The notes under the pieces are model-generated. The model did no database searches. It worked only from the letters and a program-made list of their open reading frames with translations, and was not told the DNA's origin. Position numbers and translations under genes: made by a program. Below are positions 1-8,846 of a stretch of DNA of 64,000 nt, piece by piece. The stretch is taken from the NCBI GenBank assembly GCA_002794775.1, contig NBAY01000123.1, positions 1 through 64,000 on the forward strand, read 5' to 3'. The DNA is from Porodaedalea pini. Taxonomy: Eukaryota; Basidiomycota; Agaricomycetes; Hymenochaetales; Hymenochaetaceae. Positions within the stretch are counted from its first letter, which is position 1. Each line of letters begins with the position of its first letter.

Positions 1-137
1 GCTATGCACGCTTCTTAACTTAAGAAGCTCAAAACTAACTTTTTAGCATTTCAACGAGTTCTCGTATGCCGACAACTCCGTAATATTCTCCAGATACCAG
101 CTGAATCGTTTCTGTGTCTTACGACACGTGCTGTCAG

Positions 138-984
138 TTCTTTGAAGGCAAACGCGATGTCGTTCTCTTTGCGATTGACTGTTCGGAGTCAATGCAAGCG
201 CTTCATGATGACCCGAACAAAGAAGGCGCACAGACCTCCCACCTACTTGCTGCACTCGAGGCCGATATGCAAATTCAGAAGCGGAAGGTTGTCGGGCCAA
301 ATGACGCTGCTGGGATTTTACTTTTCAATACCGTGAGAAGCTCTCAAACTCCCACATATACCACACCGTACTGAGCATCTCAAAGTCTCGCAAGAAAGAA
401 AATACGGCGCGTGGAGCTACAGAGTACAAAGAATAGGACGTTCGTATACGAGCCTGTAGGACAGATTGATGCCCCAAAGATTCAAAATCTTATCCAGCTC
501 CTTTACGGTGCGTTATACTTCGACTCGCAGTTGTATGTTAAGCGATTGCTGATCCATTCCTCTCGAATGTATCTAGAGGCAAAGGATAACCATAAGTGGC
601 TTCGTTACGAGTATCCACCATCAGAGAATCGTGTCCCCATGGGTGATGTCTTTACGAGCTGTAACTGGGCCTTACGAGACGGGTAAGTGTTGCCTATCTG
701 TATAGGCTCGTTTGCGTAAAACAACTTTTTTCTACCAGAGCTCCAAAATCTGGCATCAAGCGTCTTTTCCTCATTACTGACGAAGACGACCCTCATCCCG
801 GCGCGAAGAACGCTCAACTTGTCACGTCTGCTCAAACGACACTTTTGGTAGCGCTTGAGTTAGCATTGCATTTGTTTGACGCCATGAACACTTTGCTTAG
901 GACTTGACTCAAGCGGGTGTCTCCGTTGAACCGTTCTTCATCAGCACGGAGGAGAGGCCATTCGACCCTACCAAGTTCTATTCG
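138..984 (+). pseudogene. ku70: Ku70 (XRCC6) N-terminal fragment
   Basis: Translated exons match the N-terminal von Willebrand A domain of Ku70, the DNA-end-binding subunit of the Ku heterodimer in non-homologous end joining. Visible landmarks are FFEGKRDVVLFAIDCSESM, VGPNDAAGILLFNT, PVGQIDAPKIQ, RVPMGDVFTSCNWALRDG, LITDEDDPHPGAKN and VEPFFISTEERPFDPTKFYS. At least four short introns can be placed (about 333-422, 508-573, 685-739 and 850-900), so this is a DNA-level piece and not a retrocopy. The last homologous exon stops at a donor-like site at 985. The beta-barrel, Ku70 bridge and SAP parts are absent: the following DNA belongs to a different gene. The first exon is not visible in bases 1-137 and could lie outside the window. 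I infer a truncated duplicate or a gene broken by rearrangement. Confidence 0.8.
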
Positions 985-1184
985 GTGCGGCTTTCTTCCT
1001 TCTCTCTTCAAGTTCTGGCATTCTCACTGAAACACGTGAGATCATAACGCGATATAGCCAAGAGGGGATATCTCGCCGTGGTTGTGTTTTCCAGTGAAAG
1101 TTGCACAGCCGCTGATCTCCCCCGCCCAGCCTTATAAACTTACGGTGTTACTATGCTTCTTTCTGTATTCGAACACTCACCGCG

Positions 1185-2792
1185 ATGTCTCCCCCTCATG
1201 GAATGCTCGCCCCTCAGTACCCAATGTCTCTCCCTCACGGAATGCTCGCCCCTCAGTACCCGATGACACCGACCCCCCCTATGACGGATTCGCAGCCTAG
1301 CTCCTCAGACTCCTCTTCTGACTCGGACTCGACCAGTGCTTCACGACAGGTGCCAGAGGAAGAGTTTACGAGAAGTGGAAAGAGGAAGGCGTACGCTGGC
1401 TTCTTCCTCTTGTCTTCGTTTATCTGTTTACTTTACTCATTTGCAGTACTGCAGCGGACATCTTCGTCAGCAAGGGACGCTACCTTGCTAGAGCATATGA
1501 ACCATGGACTAGCCCGCAACAAATTCTTAACAAAGGTATTCCTAACGCAAAGCTTAGCCCTGCTGAATTACAACAAATCACTGATCCGTCGTAAGTGATT
1601 GGTTTTATTCTACTTTATTCTTTCAATAATCAGTTCTTGTGTCAGTGTCCACCGTGCTGTGGATGCTGTGAAGGCTTTATTCGATGTCAACACCTTGCTG
1701 TACAAGAAGGTCGTCAAGGCGGATACTCAGACATTCAAATATATAGTTAATTGCGTGAGTCATTGCTTTTTTTTCCTCTGCATAGATAAACTCTCACAAT
1801 GTTTACAGTTGCGTGAGGGTCAGCGTGCCGCTCGGTCTGCCGATACATCAGGAATCAGGAAAATTATCCTCCAGTGGATCGTTTTCCCATCCGTTGACAA
1901 CGAGTCGACACGGCCAGATAATGATCGCAAAGACTTACGTGGATTCGAGAACGAGACACTCGCAAAGCTCCTGGCCCCCGCAGAGGTTCAGCCGCTCACT
2001 CCGGAGTAAGTACTTTGAGATAATCTTAAACAAAAGAAGACGTGCTCATGCCTTTCCTATCACATCATTGCTGATTTATATTACATACTTTCTAGATATC
2101 TAGCTTTGTTGCGTGCGGACAGGGCCACGGTAACAAACAAAAAAGGAGTTACCCGTGAACTTGATGGCAACCATAGCCGAGTCTTTGCCTTCAAAAACGG
2201 TATTTATCATCCAAGGAACCCTCTGAAGGGCTTCTTGAAGGGTAATTTGATCGTCAGGGCAAGTCTTCTTCCTTTTTCTTTCTTAATGTGTTTACATCTT
2301 TTTGTAGGCCTATAAACACATCTTTACGGCGCCTTCTTCTGCAAACTCAGGTCCCGCTGTCAAAGGCTCAAGGTGTACGAAAATAGGTAATGCAGAGATC
2401 CATGGTATGACCGAAGTCACTCCAGGATCACTTGCATACGTTACTGTCCAGGTATTTTATTTGTTTCACGGTTTGCGCGTATATAATACTGAAAAATGTA
2501 TTACTACCAGGTCTACTTTGCTCTTAGCGCAAGGCTCCATTTCTCTACGTCGAGTGCTCCAGAAATACCCGAGATGTTTAATGGTATTATTCAATTGTTC
2601 AGGTCTGATGTCCCACATGTCAAGAGGTACACTGCTGAGCTATTGATTTGGTGGAATCGGTATGTTCATCTGCGTCTATGTGATATTATGGTCCCTTACT
2701 AACCCTTACTCAGAATTATCTTTCCGAATACCCAAGCGGCAACCGATCCTCATGACCTAGGTACCATAGCTGATATTGAAGACTTCTATTGA
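1185..2792 (+). CDS. DUF6698-like protein
   Basis: Multi-exon gene whose spliced product resembles the DUF6698 proteins that are abundant in Agaricomycete genomes; their function is unknown. An imperfectly repeated N-terminus (PHGMLAPQYPM twice) and a Ser/Asp-rich stretch lead into a helical region (AADIFVSKGRYLARAYEPW). The signature core follows: HIFTAPSS, GNAEIHGMTEVTPGSLAYV, YFALS and LLIWWNR. Introns are short with GT-AG ends (for example 1595-1644, 1756-1808 and 2008-2095). The frame ends at a TGA at 2790-2792. Reading on in the same frame gives an uninterrupted very acidic tail to a second stop at 2862-2864, so the TGA may be a recent CGA to TGA change. The gene starts about 200 bases after the Ku70 fragment ends. 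The family assignment is from memory of conserved motifs. Confidence 0.7.
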
Positions 2793-2864
2793 GACTGGAC
2801 CGAGGATGAGGAGGGCAATGAAGAGGGTGAGGAGGACAACGAAGAGGAAGAGGACAATGTATGA

Positions 2865-3626
2865 ATTTTGATTGAAATTTCCGCTCACATTCAATCCGAT
2901 ACCATCCATCTTGAACAGCTATTTCTATTTTCCCTATCGTTGGTCGCATATTGTTATGTGCTATTTCAATTTCATTCTATTCCAATACTTCCATCTAATT
3001 GTCATCCACGACAACTGCTGCTAAGTGAGCTATAACTATTATATACATGAGAACCGACAGTGCGCATCAACATCAATTAGAAAGCATTATAAGTAATTTC
3101 TTGCTTTTATAACTCCGACAACTCTTCCGCCGCCTTGTAATCCTGACTTTAGAATTTATTTAATTATATATAAGTCTGCAATACTTCCACTAACTTATAC
3201 TCTATTGAAAGTCTTATCATGTATTAAAATCTCTCATAAGTGTTTTGATATATTATAATTTGGTATGACTGTTATGCTTTTCGGTAAGTATTATGGTGGA
3301 TTGTAAGATGGAGTTCAGATTTTATTGCTCTATAATTATGCCCGAAATGATTATATGTATTACATGTCTTTTAAGACTTATAATTGAATATAATTAGTTA
3401 TAATACTCTGCAGATTTTTGTGATGCTATCCATTCATTGATTCAGATATGACAAGTTCGATTGGAGGCGCTGCGAGCGAGTGGCAGGGGATTGAAGTTGA
3501 ACTAGGCAATATATATCCACCAAAAAGGTATTTTAGTTCAGACCGTACCAATTTTAGAGACACAGTACGAAAAATAACATCCTACGTATCTCTCTTCAGC
3601 TTCGCGATTCTATGGGTGCGCACTCT
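2865..3626. other. AT-rich intergenic region
   Basis: No convincing gene. Bases 2900-3440 are strikingly AT-rich, with short ATATAA-type runs and stop codons in all frames. A weak 81-codon open frame at 3448-3693 overlaps the 3' end of dph5 on the other strand and has no recognisable motif. Confidence 0.6.
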
Positions 3627-4762
3627 TCAATCCAAAGTGCAGCCATACATGGTTCGTGCCACATTCCGCCAGTTCTCTTTGCTAACCGCATAGTCTTCCG
3701 CAAATTCAACCTCAAGATGGTGTAGCCTTTTGCCAACAACGACGAGACTGTGCAAGGGCTCTCCGTATACGCTGCTATCCTGAGCAACGAGCTCTGTGAG
3801 TGTACCGCAGACAATTCGCTGCTCACCGTCCGTCTGAGCTCCCACACGGGACATCGCAATCGCCAGCGTCGTATCCGCCGCAAGCACTCCTGCCTTCCTT
3901 GAACTCTCAACTTCCAAAAGCTGCGAAATGGCTGTTGGAATTGACATGTACCGCGGAGGCTCGTATATTTTACGTCCCCTATCAACAATCTGGTTTAGAG
4001 ATATGCCAACAGAGATGAAGCTCATGCACAAACCTGATCAAATTTTCCTCAGTTTGCTCCTTGACCTTGATATCCAGCAGCACGAGTGTGTGCATTCCAA
4101 GGTCCGCGTTTTCTTTGATTCGATCGTAGAAGCTATCCGGTTTCCACGTCTCTGTGAAGAACACAAGCGAAACCGCCTGGCCAAAATTATACAGCTGCAG
4201 TCCGCATGCACCAACAGCATTCATGATGGAAGCGTTGTGAATGACGCGCGTTGGGATACCGAGCGCTCGTGCGCGGAGGAGCATGTCGCTATGTGTTGTT
4301 GCGCTATTCAAAGGGAATGTGCATAATTTTTCCTGTTGAGATGAGAGTGCTTCTAGTAGAATCCAATAAGACACGCACCCAAATGGATCGCCCACAACCA
4401 GTAAAGATACATCCTCCTTGTCGGCATCTTGAAGGATCTCATCGCTCTGTAATTCTACCATCTCCCGATCAGCGAGGATGACCGACCGACCATAGAACTC
4501 TTCCTTGCGCAGTATTGTTCAGCGACGTCAAGGTACGATGACCGGAGTGACTCCAGCTCACCAGTTTCTCCTTTTGCACCATCAGGACACTGGTGTAGAC
4601 TTCGAGATATACTCGCGAAGATTTCTTAACTGCCTGAAGATGATTTCTGCCGTCATGAGCTAGGATTAAACGTATACGCTAGCACATTTCCCTACTAACC
4701 TGCAGTCCGCGGATGGTTATGTCCTTTTCGTCGCATAGTCCGAGTCCAATTACGTAGAACAT
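3627..4762 (-). CDS. dph5: Diphthine methyl ester synthase (Dph5)
   Basis: AdoMet-dependent methyltransferase of diphthamide biosynthesis. It methylates the modified histidine of elongation factor 2 and acts in the cytosol. The start [20 protein letters not shown] is the typical Dph5 N-terminus. Family motifs follow in order: [42 protein letters not shown] joined over an intron to [44 protein letters not shown], then [11 protein letters not shown] and a C-terminal region ending GCTLD. At least four introns are removed, including one of about 80 bases after VVGDPFG and one after ENLIR. The length is normal for the family and no break is visible. It is divergent to the AsnRS gene; a LINE now lies between them, with its near end 108 bases upstream of this start codon. 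Confidence 0.93.
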
Positions 4763-4870
4763 GCTGAGCGAGAGGCAGAGGATCAGAAACTCAACAGGAA
4801 GGACGGATACGGAAAGCGAAAAAGTTAACACTAGCCAGAAGTTAGAAATAGCTGGTCACGTTACGAAAAG
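4763..4870 (-). promoter_or_regulatory. dph5 side of split bidirectional promoter
   Basis: Only about 100 bases separate the dph5 ATG from the 3' end of the inserted LINE, and the AsnRS ATG lies 79 bases beyond the other end of the element. I infer that these two pieces together formed one short bidirectional promoter. No TATA box or known operator was recognised. Confidence 0.45.
4860..4870 (+). repeat. Left copy of 11 bp target-site duplication
   Basis: GTTACGAAAAG occurs here and again at 11139-11149, exactly bracketing the LINE coding region and its short untranslated ends. Confidence 0.8.
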
Positions 4871-5015
4871 TATATAATATCTGCTATCTACTACTAACAG
4901 ATCGCCAACCGCACAGGAACCGGAAACAAGACATGACAAGGACTACGTAGAGCGTGAATAATGGTGTTTGGTAAAGGGGAGAAAACAAAAACATAACAGG
5001 GGTTAAGGATCGTTA

Positions 5016-7679
5016 CTAAAGGTCAAAGGACGGTGGTAATTCAGATAAGCGGGGCATAGTGTCCGGAGGGCGACGGAATGAAAAGTAAGCGAATTTTAGA
5101 AGAAGAAGAAAATTGTTTGGACGAGACCATTTGGCAAAAGCTAAGGGTAAGGATCGTTGACGAAAAAGGCCATTTCGTACAAGTGCAAAAAAGGGACAAC
5201 AATTGAGAATGTGATGGACATCATGCTTGGCGCACAGCGGGTCTGGACAACGCGGTTCGGGGTTTCGGTTATGCAAATCGAGCGTGTTCAGCATCAGGCT
5301 GACAGCGCGTGTTTGAACTGAGCGGTGTATCTTTTTCCTAGGGGGAAGCTTCAAAAAAGGGTGTAGGGATCGCGTTGGGTGAAGGATGAAGGAGGACGGC
5401 TCGAGGATGGAGCGGTGTCCCCGTAAGTTTATGATGTTGGCTTTCCAGTCTCGAATAAGATCGAGCTGTACTTGTGCCTTCAGATTGGGTAGCAATTCCA
5501 GTATGGTCTTGTGGTCTGGGTTGGTCGCAGCGTCTTTAGCCAGTTTATCAGCTTTAGAGTTGCCCAGTACTCTGCGATGGGATGGGAGCCACTGGATTGT
5601 AATATGTGAGGCCTCGTGGTGGAGGGCAAGGAAGATTCCACATAGACGGCGGAAGAGAATAATGAAGTCTGCGTGTCGGGTGTCATTAGAGAAAATGAGT
5701 TGGACGCAATTTAGCGAATCTGAGATGATGTGGATGTGGACGGGTGTGAAGCAATTCGATAGGAGAGTAGAGATACGTCGCATGGCTGCGATGAGCGCTT
5801 CCTGCTCTTCAAACAGAATGTTTGATCGAGAGTGCGCTGCTGAAGAAAAGACAGCAAGTTCCTGGTGATTATGCATAATGACGAAACCGTGGCTGCCATT
5901 GAGGGAGCCGTCGGCCTTCGGGATGATGGAGCCATCTGTGAATATAAAATATTGGTAGGGAGGGGGATGTAAAAAGAAAGAATTGAAATTGCGGATAGCG
6001 AGGTGGCGTTGCGAAGATGAAGGAATGGGAGTCATGATGAGACGCGAATGAACGGAGGTAAAACTAGGGAAAGAAGCAGCTTTGGGAATCGTAATATTGG
6101 GAAGAAGTGATGACGTTAGATATTGATTTGAAGTAGGATTATGTTTGGAATGGGCGAAATAAGAGAGGAGAAAATGTTGGGAAAGAGACCGAATGAAAAG
6201 CAGAAGGGGTGGGCAGGAAATAACGGATTCCGCCACACCAGGGTGAGTGTTGCGATTAAAAACAGAATGAATAAAACGTTGTTGGGTTTTTTGGAGAATT
6301 GAAAGGAGAGGAGACTCCGGGAAGAGGACGGCACCATAAATGGCGACCGAGCGGATTAAACCAAAGTACAGTAGGCACGCGAACTGAAGATATGCGCCAT
6401 TGGTCCGGTTGAAAAGGAAGGAGCGCTGATGAAGGGTAGAAAGGGCTTTGTTGGCCCGGGATTCAAAATGAAGCTTGGGAGACAGATCGTAAGAAAAAAT
6501 AACGCCCAACCAAGTAAGGTGGCGTAAGGGACGGATGACACGGTTGTTGGGTAAAGATAACACCGCGTTAGAAGATGAAAGGGAGTCCGACAAGAAAGAC
6601 TGAAAGGTGAAATTTGCAACTTTGTGATGAGGAAGAATGTGAAGTAATTCAATAGCGTCTGGATCAATGGAAAGACCAAGGGATTGAAATTGGAGAGAAA
6701 TGAATTGAAATTGGTTGTGCAAATGCACTAAATTGGTGTGAATGCTGAGTGAACGAGCGTAAAGGAGATGATCATCCATATAGGCAAGTAAAGGCCTGTC
6801 TGGGCCGAATCGGGTGTTATAGGCAGTGATAACGTCGGCAGCCGCAAATATTGAAATAAGAGGGGACAATGGGGACCCCTGGGGAACCCCGCGATTGGGT
6901 TTGATAAATGGGGAAGAAAAGAAATTGTTAAAATGAAACGAAATGGGCCGATCTCTGAGCCAGCCCGAGAGAACGCGAATAATGTTAGGGTGGACTTTGG
7001 AAAGAATAAGTTTTGAAAGAAGGCGATTATGAGAAATATTATCAAAAAACCCTTGAATGTCAATGGTAAGAATCGAGGTGATCAAGTAGCGATGATGAAG
7101 ATGTACAGCAGGAAGCGCGTCGGAACTGCTCTTGATAAAGGGATGGGTTAAAATAGTCGAAAGCAATTCATAGCAGGCGGTAAGAGAAGAACGGTTTTTC
7201 CGGCACCCGTGTTGGGCGTCAGGAAGAAGGCTATTAAGTTCAAAAAAGGGCTGAAGAAAATTGAAGAGAATGCGTTTGAAAAGCTTGCCTATGGTGTCAA
7301 CCAAAGTAATAGGCCGGAACGCTCTAGGGACTGAAAAGTCCGAACGCTTGGGTTTGGGAATGAAAGTAATGAGAGATGTTTTGAAGGGTAAAGGGAAATG
7401 TCCAGTTTTCAAACACAAAGAGAAAAGATCGACGAAAAATTGGCCACGATGCTCGATGAGGAGCTCCAAGTGTTTGTACGAGATATGGCTGTTGCCAGGA
7501 CTCGTTTCGCAATCAACACCTTGAAGGGCAGCATGTATGTCCTTCATCTCGATAGGATGAAACTCTGAGAGGGCGGGAAGGGGAATGACCTCTGGAGTGT
7601 GAGGTAACGGAGGAAAAAACGTCTCACGAAAGAGGGACGCTTTATCGGACTCTGTCAAGGTGAATGTCCCGTTTGACAT
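5016..7679 (-). CDS. LINE ORF2 3' part: reverse transcriptase + RNase H
   Basis: An 887-codon open stretch with a complete RT fingers/palm region: GCRKNRSS, DIQGFFDNISHNRL, RGVPQGSPLSPLIS, and the catalytic box LLAYMDDHLLYA with its two aspartates. A C-terminal RNase H domain follows, with its acidic set visible: FTDGSI, the glutamate in FEEQEALIAAM, HIISDSLN, and the closing WLPSHRRVLGNSKADKLAKDAA. A Cys/His motif (CPDPLCAKHDVHHILNCCPF) near the end is typical of LINE ORF2 tails. It is in the same frame as the endonuclease part upstream and is separated from it by a single TGA at 7701-7703. Read through that stop, the two halves make one ORF2 of about 1275 codons. Confidence 0.93.
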   Translation of the reverse strand: MSNGTFTLTESDKASLFRETFFPPLPHTPEVIPLPALSEFHPIEMKDIHAALQGVDCETSPGNSHISYKHLELLIEHRGQFFVDLFSLCLKTGHFPLPFKTSLITFIPKPKRSDFSVPRAFRPITLVDTIGKLFKRILFNFLQPFFELNSLLPDAQHGCRKNRSSLTACYELLSTILTHPFIKSSSDALPAVHLHHRYLITSILTIDIQGFFDNISHNRLLSKLILSKVHPNIIRVLSGWLRDRPISFHFNNFFSSPFIKPNRGVPQGSPLSPLISIFAAADVITAYNTRFGPDRPLLAYMDDHLLYARSLSIHTNLVHLHNQFQFISLQFQSLGLSIDPDAIELLHILPHHKVANFTFQSFLSDSLSSSNAVLSLPNNRVIRPLRHLTWLGVIFSYDLSPKLHFESRANKALSTLHQRSFLFNRTNGAYLQFACLLYFGLIRSVAIYGAVLFPESPLLSILQKTQQRFIHSVFNRNTHPGVAESVISCPPLLLFIRSLSQHFLLSYFAHSKHNPTSNQYLTSSLLPNITIPKAASFPSFTSVHSRLIMTPIPSSSQRHLAIRNFNSFFLHPPPYQYFIFTDGSIIPKADGSLNGSHGFVIMHNHQELAVFSSAAHSRSNILFEEQEALIAAMRRISTLLSNCFTPVHIHIISDSLNCVQLIFSNDTRHADFIILFRRLCGIFLALHHEASHITIQWLPSHRRVLGNSKADKLAKDAATNPDHKTILELLPNLKAQVQLDLIRDWKANIINLRGHRSILEPSSFILHPTRSLHPFLKLPPRKKIHRSVQTRAVSLMLNTLDLHNRNPEPRCPDPLCAKHDVHHILNCCPFFALVRNGLFRQRSLPLAFAKWSRPNNFLLLLKFAYFSFRRPPDTMPRLSELPPSFDL

Positions 7680-7700
7680 GCGGAGCGCGCCGATTGGGGC

Positions 7701-8840
7701 TCAGCGGCGCGCCATACCCAGGAATTGATTGCGCCAGGCCGTGTGCGTATCGGATTGCTGAAGGCGCGAACCAAAAAATGTGTTTTTGGCACGAGTGATT
7801 TCCATGTCGAGGAGCCTTTTAGACTCAGGGCGTGGATTACGACAGTGTTCGCGATAAAGTGATGAGCATGCTTCGGACCACCAGTTGTTGGGGCCAAAGT
7901 ACGATCGAGGTTTTCGTTTGTGTAAGAAGAAGGTAGCGAAGTCCGAAAGGGATGAGTGAAGGGAGAAAAGAAGGTCGTCCAGCGCCTTGGGGGATTCAAT
8001 TCCCGCTACTGAGAAGGGGAATAAGTTAGAATCGCAAAACTCCCCTATAAAAGAGGGTAAATCACGGAAACGAATGGAACGAAGGGGGTGTTGTTGGGGC
8101 GCAGCCAATTCATTAACATCAAAAGAGAAACGAATGGGGAGGTGGTCCGACACAATATCGAGGGACGGGTCAGAAATAGAAGAGCGTTCTAAAAGGGAGG
8201 GGGCAAAGTCGTCTGAAGCGATAATGAGGTCAATGATAGTTTTGGAACCGGAAGAACGATTGAAGTAGGTATGTTGGTTAGGGGGGTTGCAAATGATAAG
8301 ACGATTCTCGTTGATCCAGTCAACAAGAGCTGTCGATTGTGAGAATGAAGTAAATTGCTCTGGAAAAGACCAGAGATCCGCATGACGATTAAAATCTCCG
8401 ATGAAAATATTAGAAGGAAGGTCCAGAGAAGGGAAAGGGTTCTCGAATTCGTGCAAGGAAGGGGAACTGTAGATATTCCAAAGTAAAAGAGGGGACAAGT
8501 CACCTCGAGAAATTGAGGTCACTGTAATATTGGGCGATGACGAACCAGGGGTGTAAAGGGAAACACGATGAATGATACGTGGATGTACGAGCGTACAACA
8601 CCTTGGCTTCTCAGAAGAAGAAGGTCGAAACACAATATAAGGACAAAAATTGCGCAGATTAAAAACGCGCATACCAGATGAAGAAGCTTTAGAAGGAACG
8701 ATTGAATGAATAGTAGGGATCTCTTGGAAACAAATGATATCAGGGGCAGAATGGGTAGTAGAGAAGGCGCGAAGCAAATAATCAAAGGTGGGGACTGAAT
8801 TGCGAAGATTAAGAGAAAAAACCGAAATAGAATCTGTCAT
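7701..8840 (-). CDS. LINE ORF2 5' part: APE-like endonuclease
   Basis: A 379-codon open stretch with the AP-endonuclease fold signatures of LINE ORF2: FSLNLRN at the start (substrate-side Asn), DIICFQEIP (catalytic Glu), FIGDFNRHADLW (Asp/Asn) and DIVSDHLPIRF (Asp-His). It nicks target DNA to prime reverse transcription. It ends at a TGA directly after GMARR; the next seven codons are open and lead in the same frame into the reverse transcriptase part. The ATG lies only six bases after the TAG of ORF1, and in the same frame as ORF1. Confidence 0.92.
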   Translation of the reverse strand: MTDSISVFSLNLRNSVPTFDYLLRAFSTTHSAPDIICFQEIPTIHSIVPSKASSSGMRVFNLRNFCPYIVFRPSSSEKPRCCTLVHPRIIHRVSLYTPGSSSPNITVTSISRGDLSPLLLWNIYSSPSLHEFENPFPSLDLPSNIFIGDFNRHADLWSFPEQFTSFSQSTALVDWINENRLIICNPPNQHTYFNRSSGSKTIIDLIIASDDFAPSLLERSSISDPSLDIVSDHLPIRFSFDVNELAAPQQHPLRSIRFRDLPSFIGEFCDSNLFPFSVAGIESPKALDDLLFSLHSSLSDFATFFLHKRKPRSYFGPNNWWSEACSSLYREHCRNPRPESKRLLDMEITRAKNTFFGSRLQQSDTHTAWRNQFLGMARR

Positions 8841-8846
8841 AAGCGT

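Noticed and set aside
5386..5868. 160-codon plus-strand frame inside the LINE
   Set aside because: Antisense of the RNase H region of the LINE ORF2.
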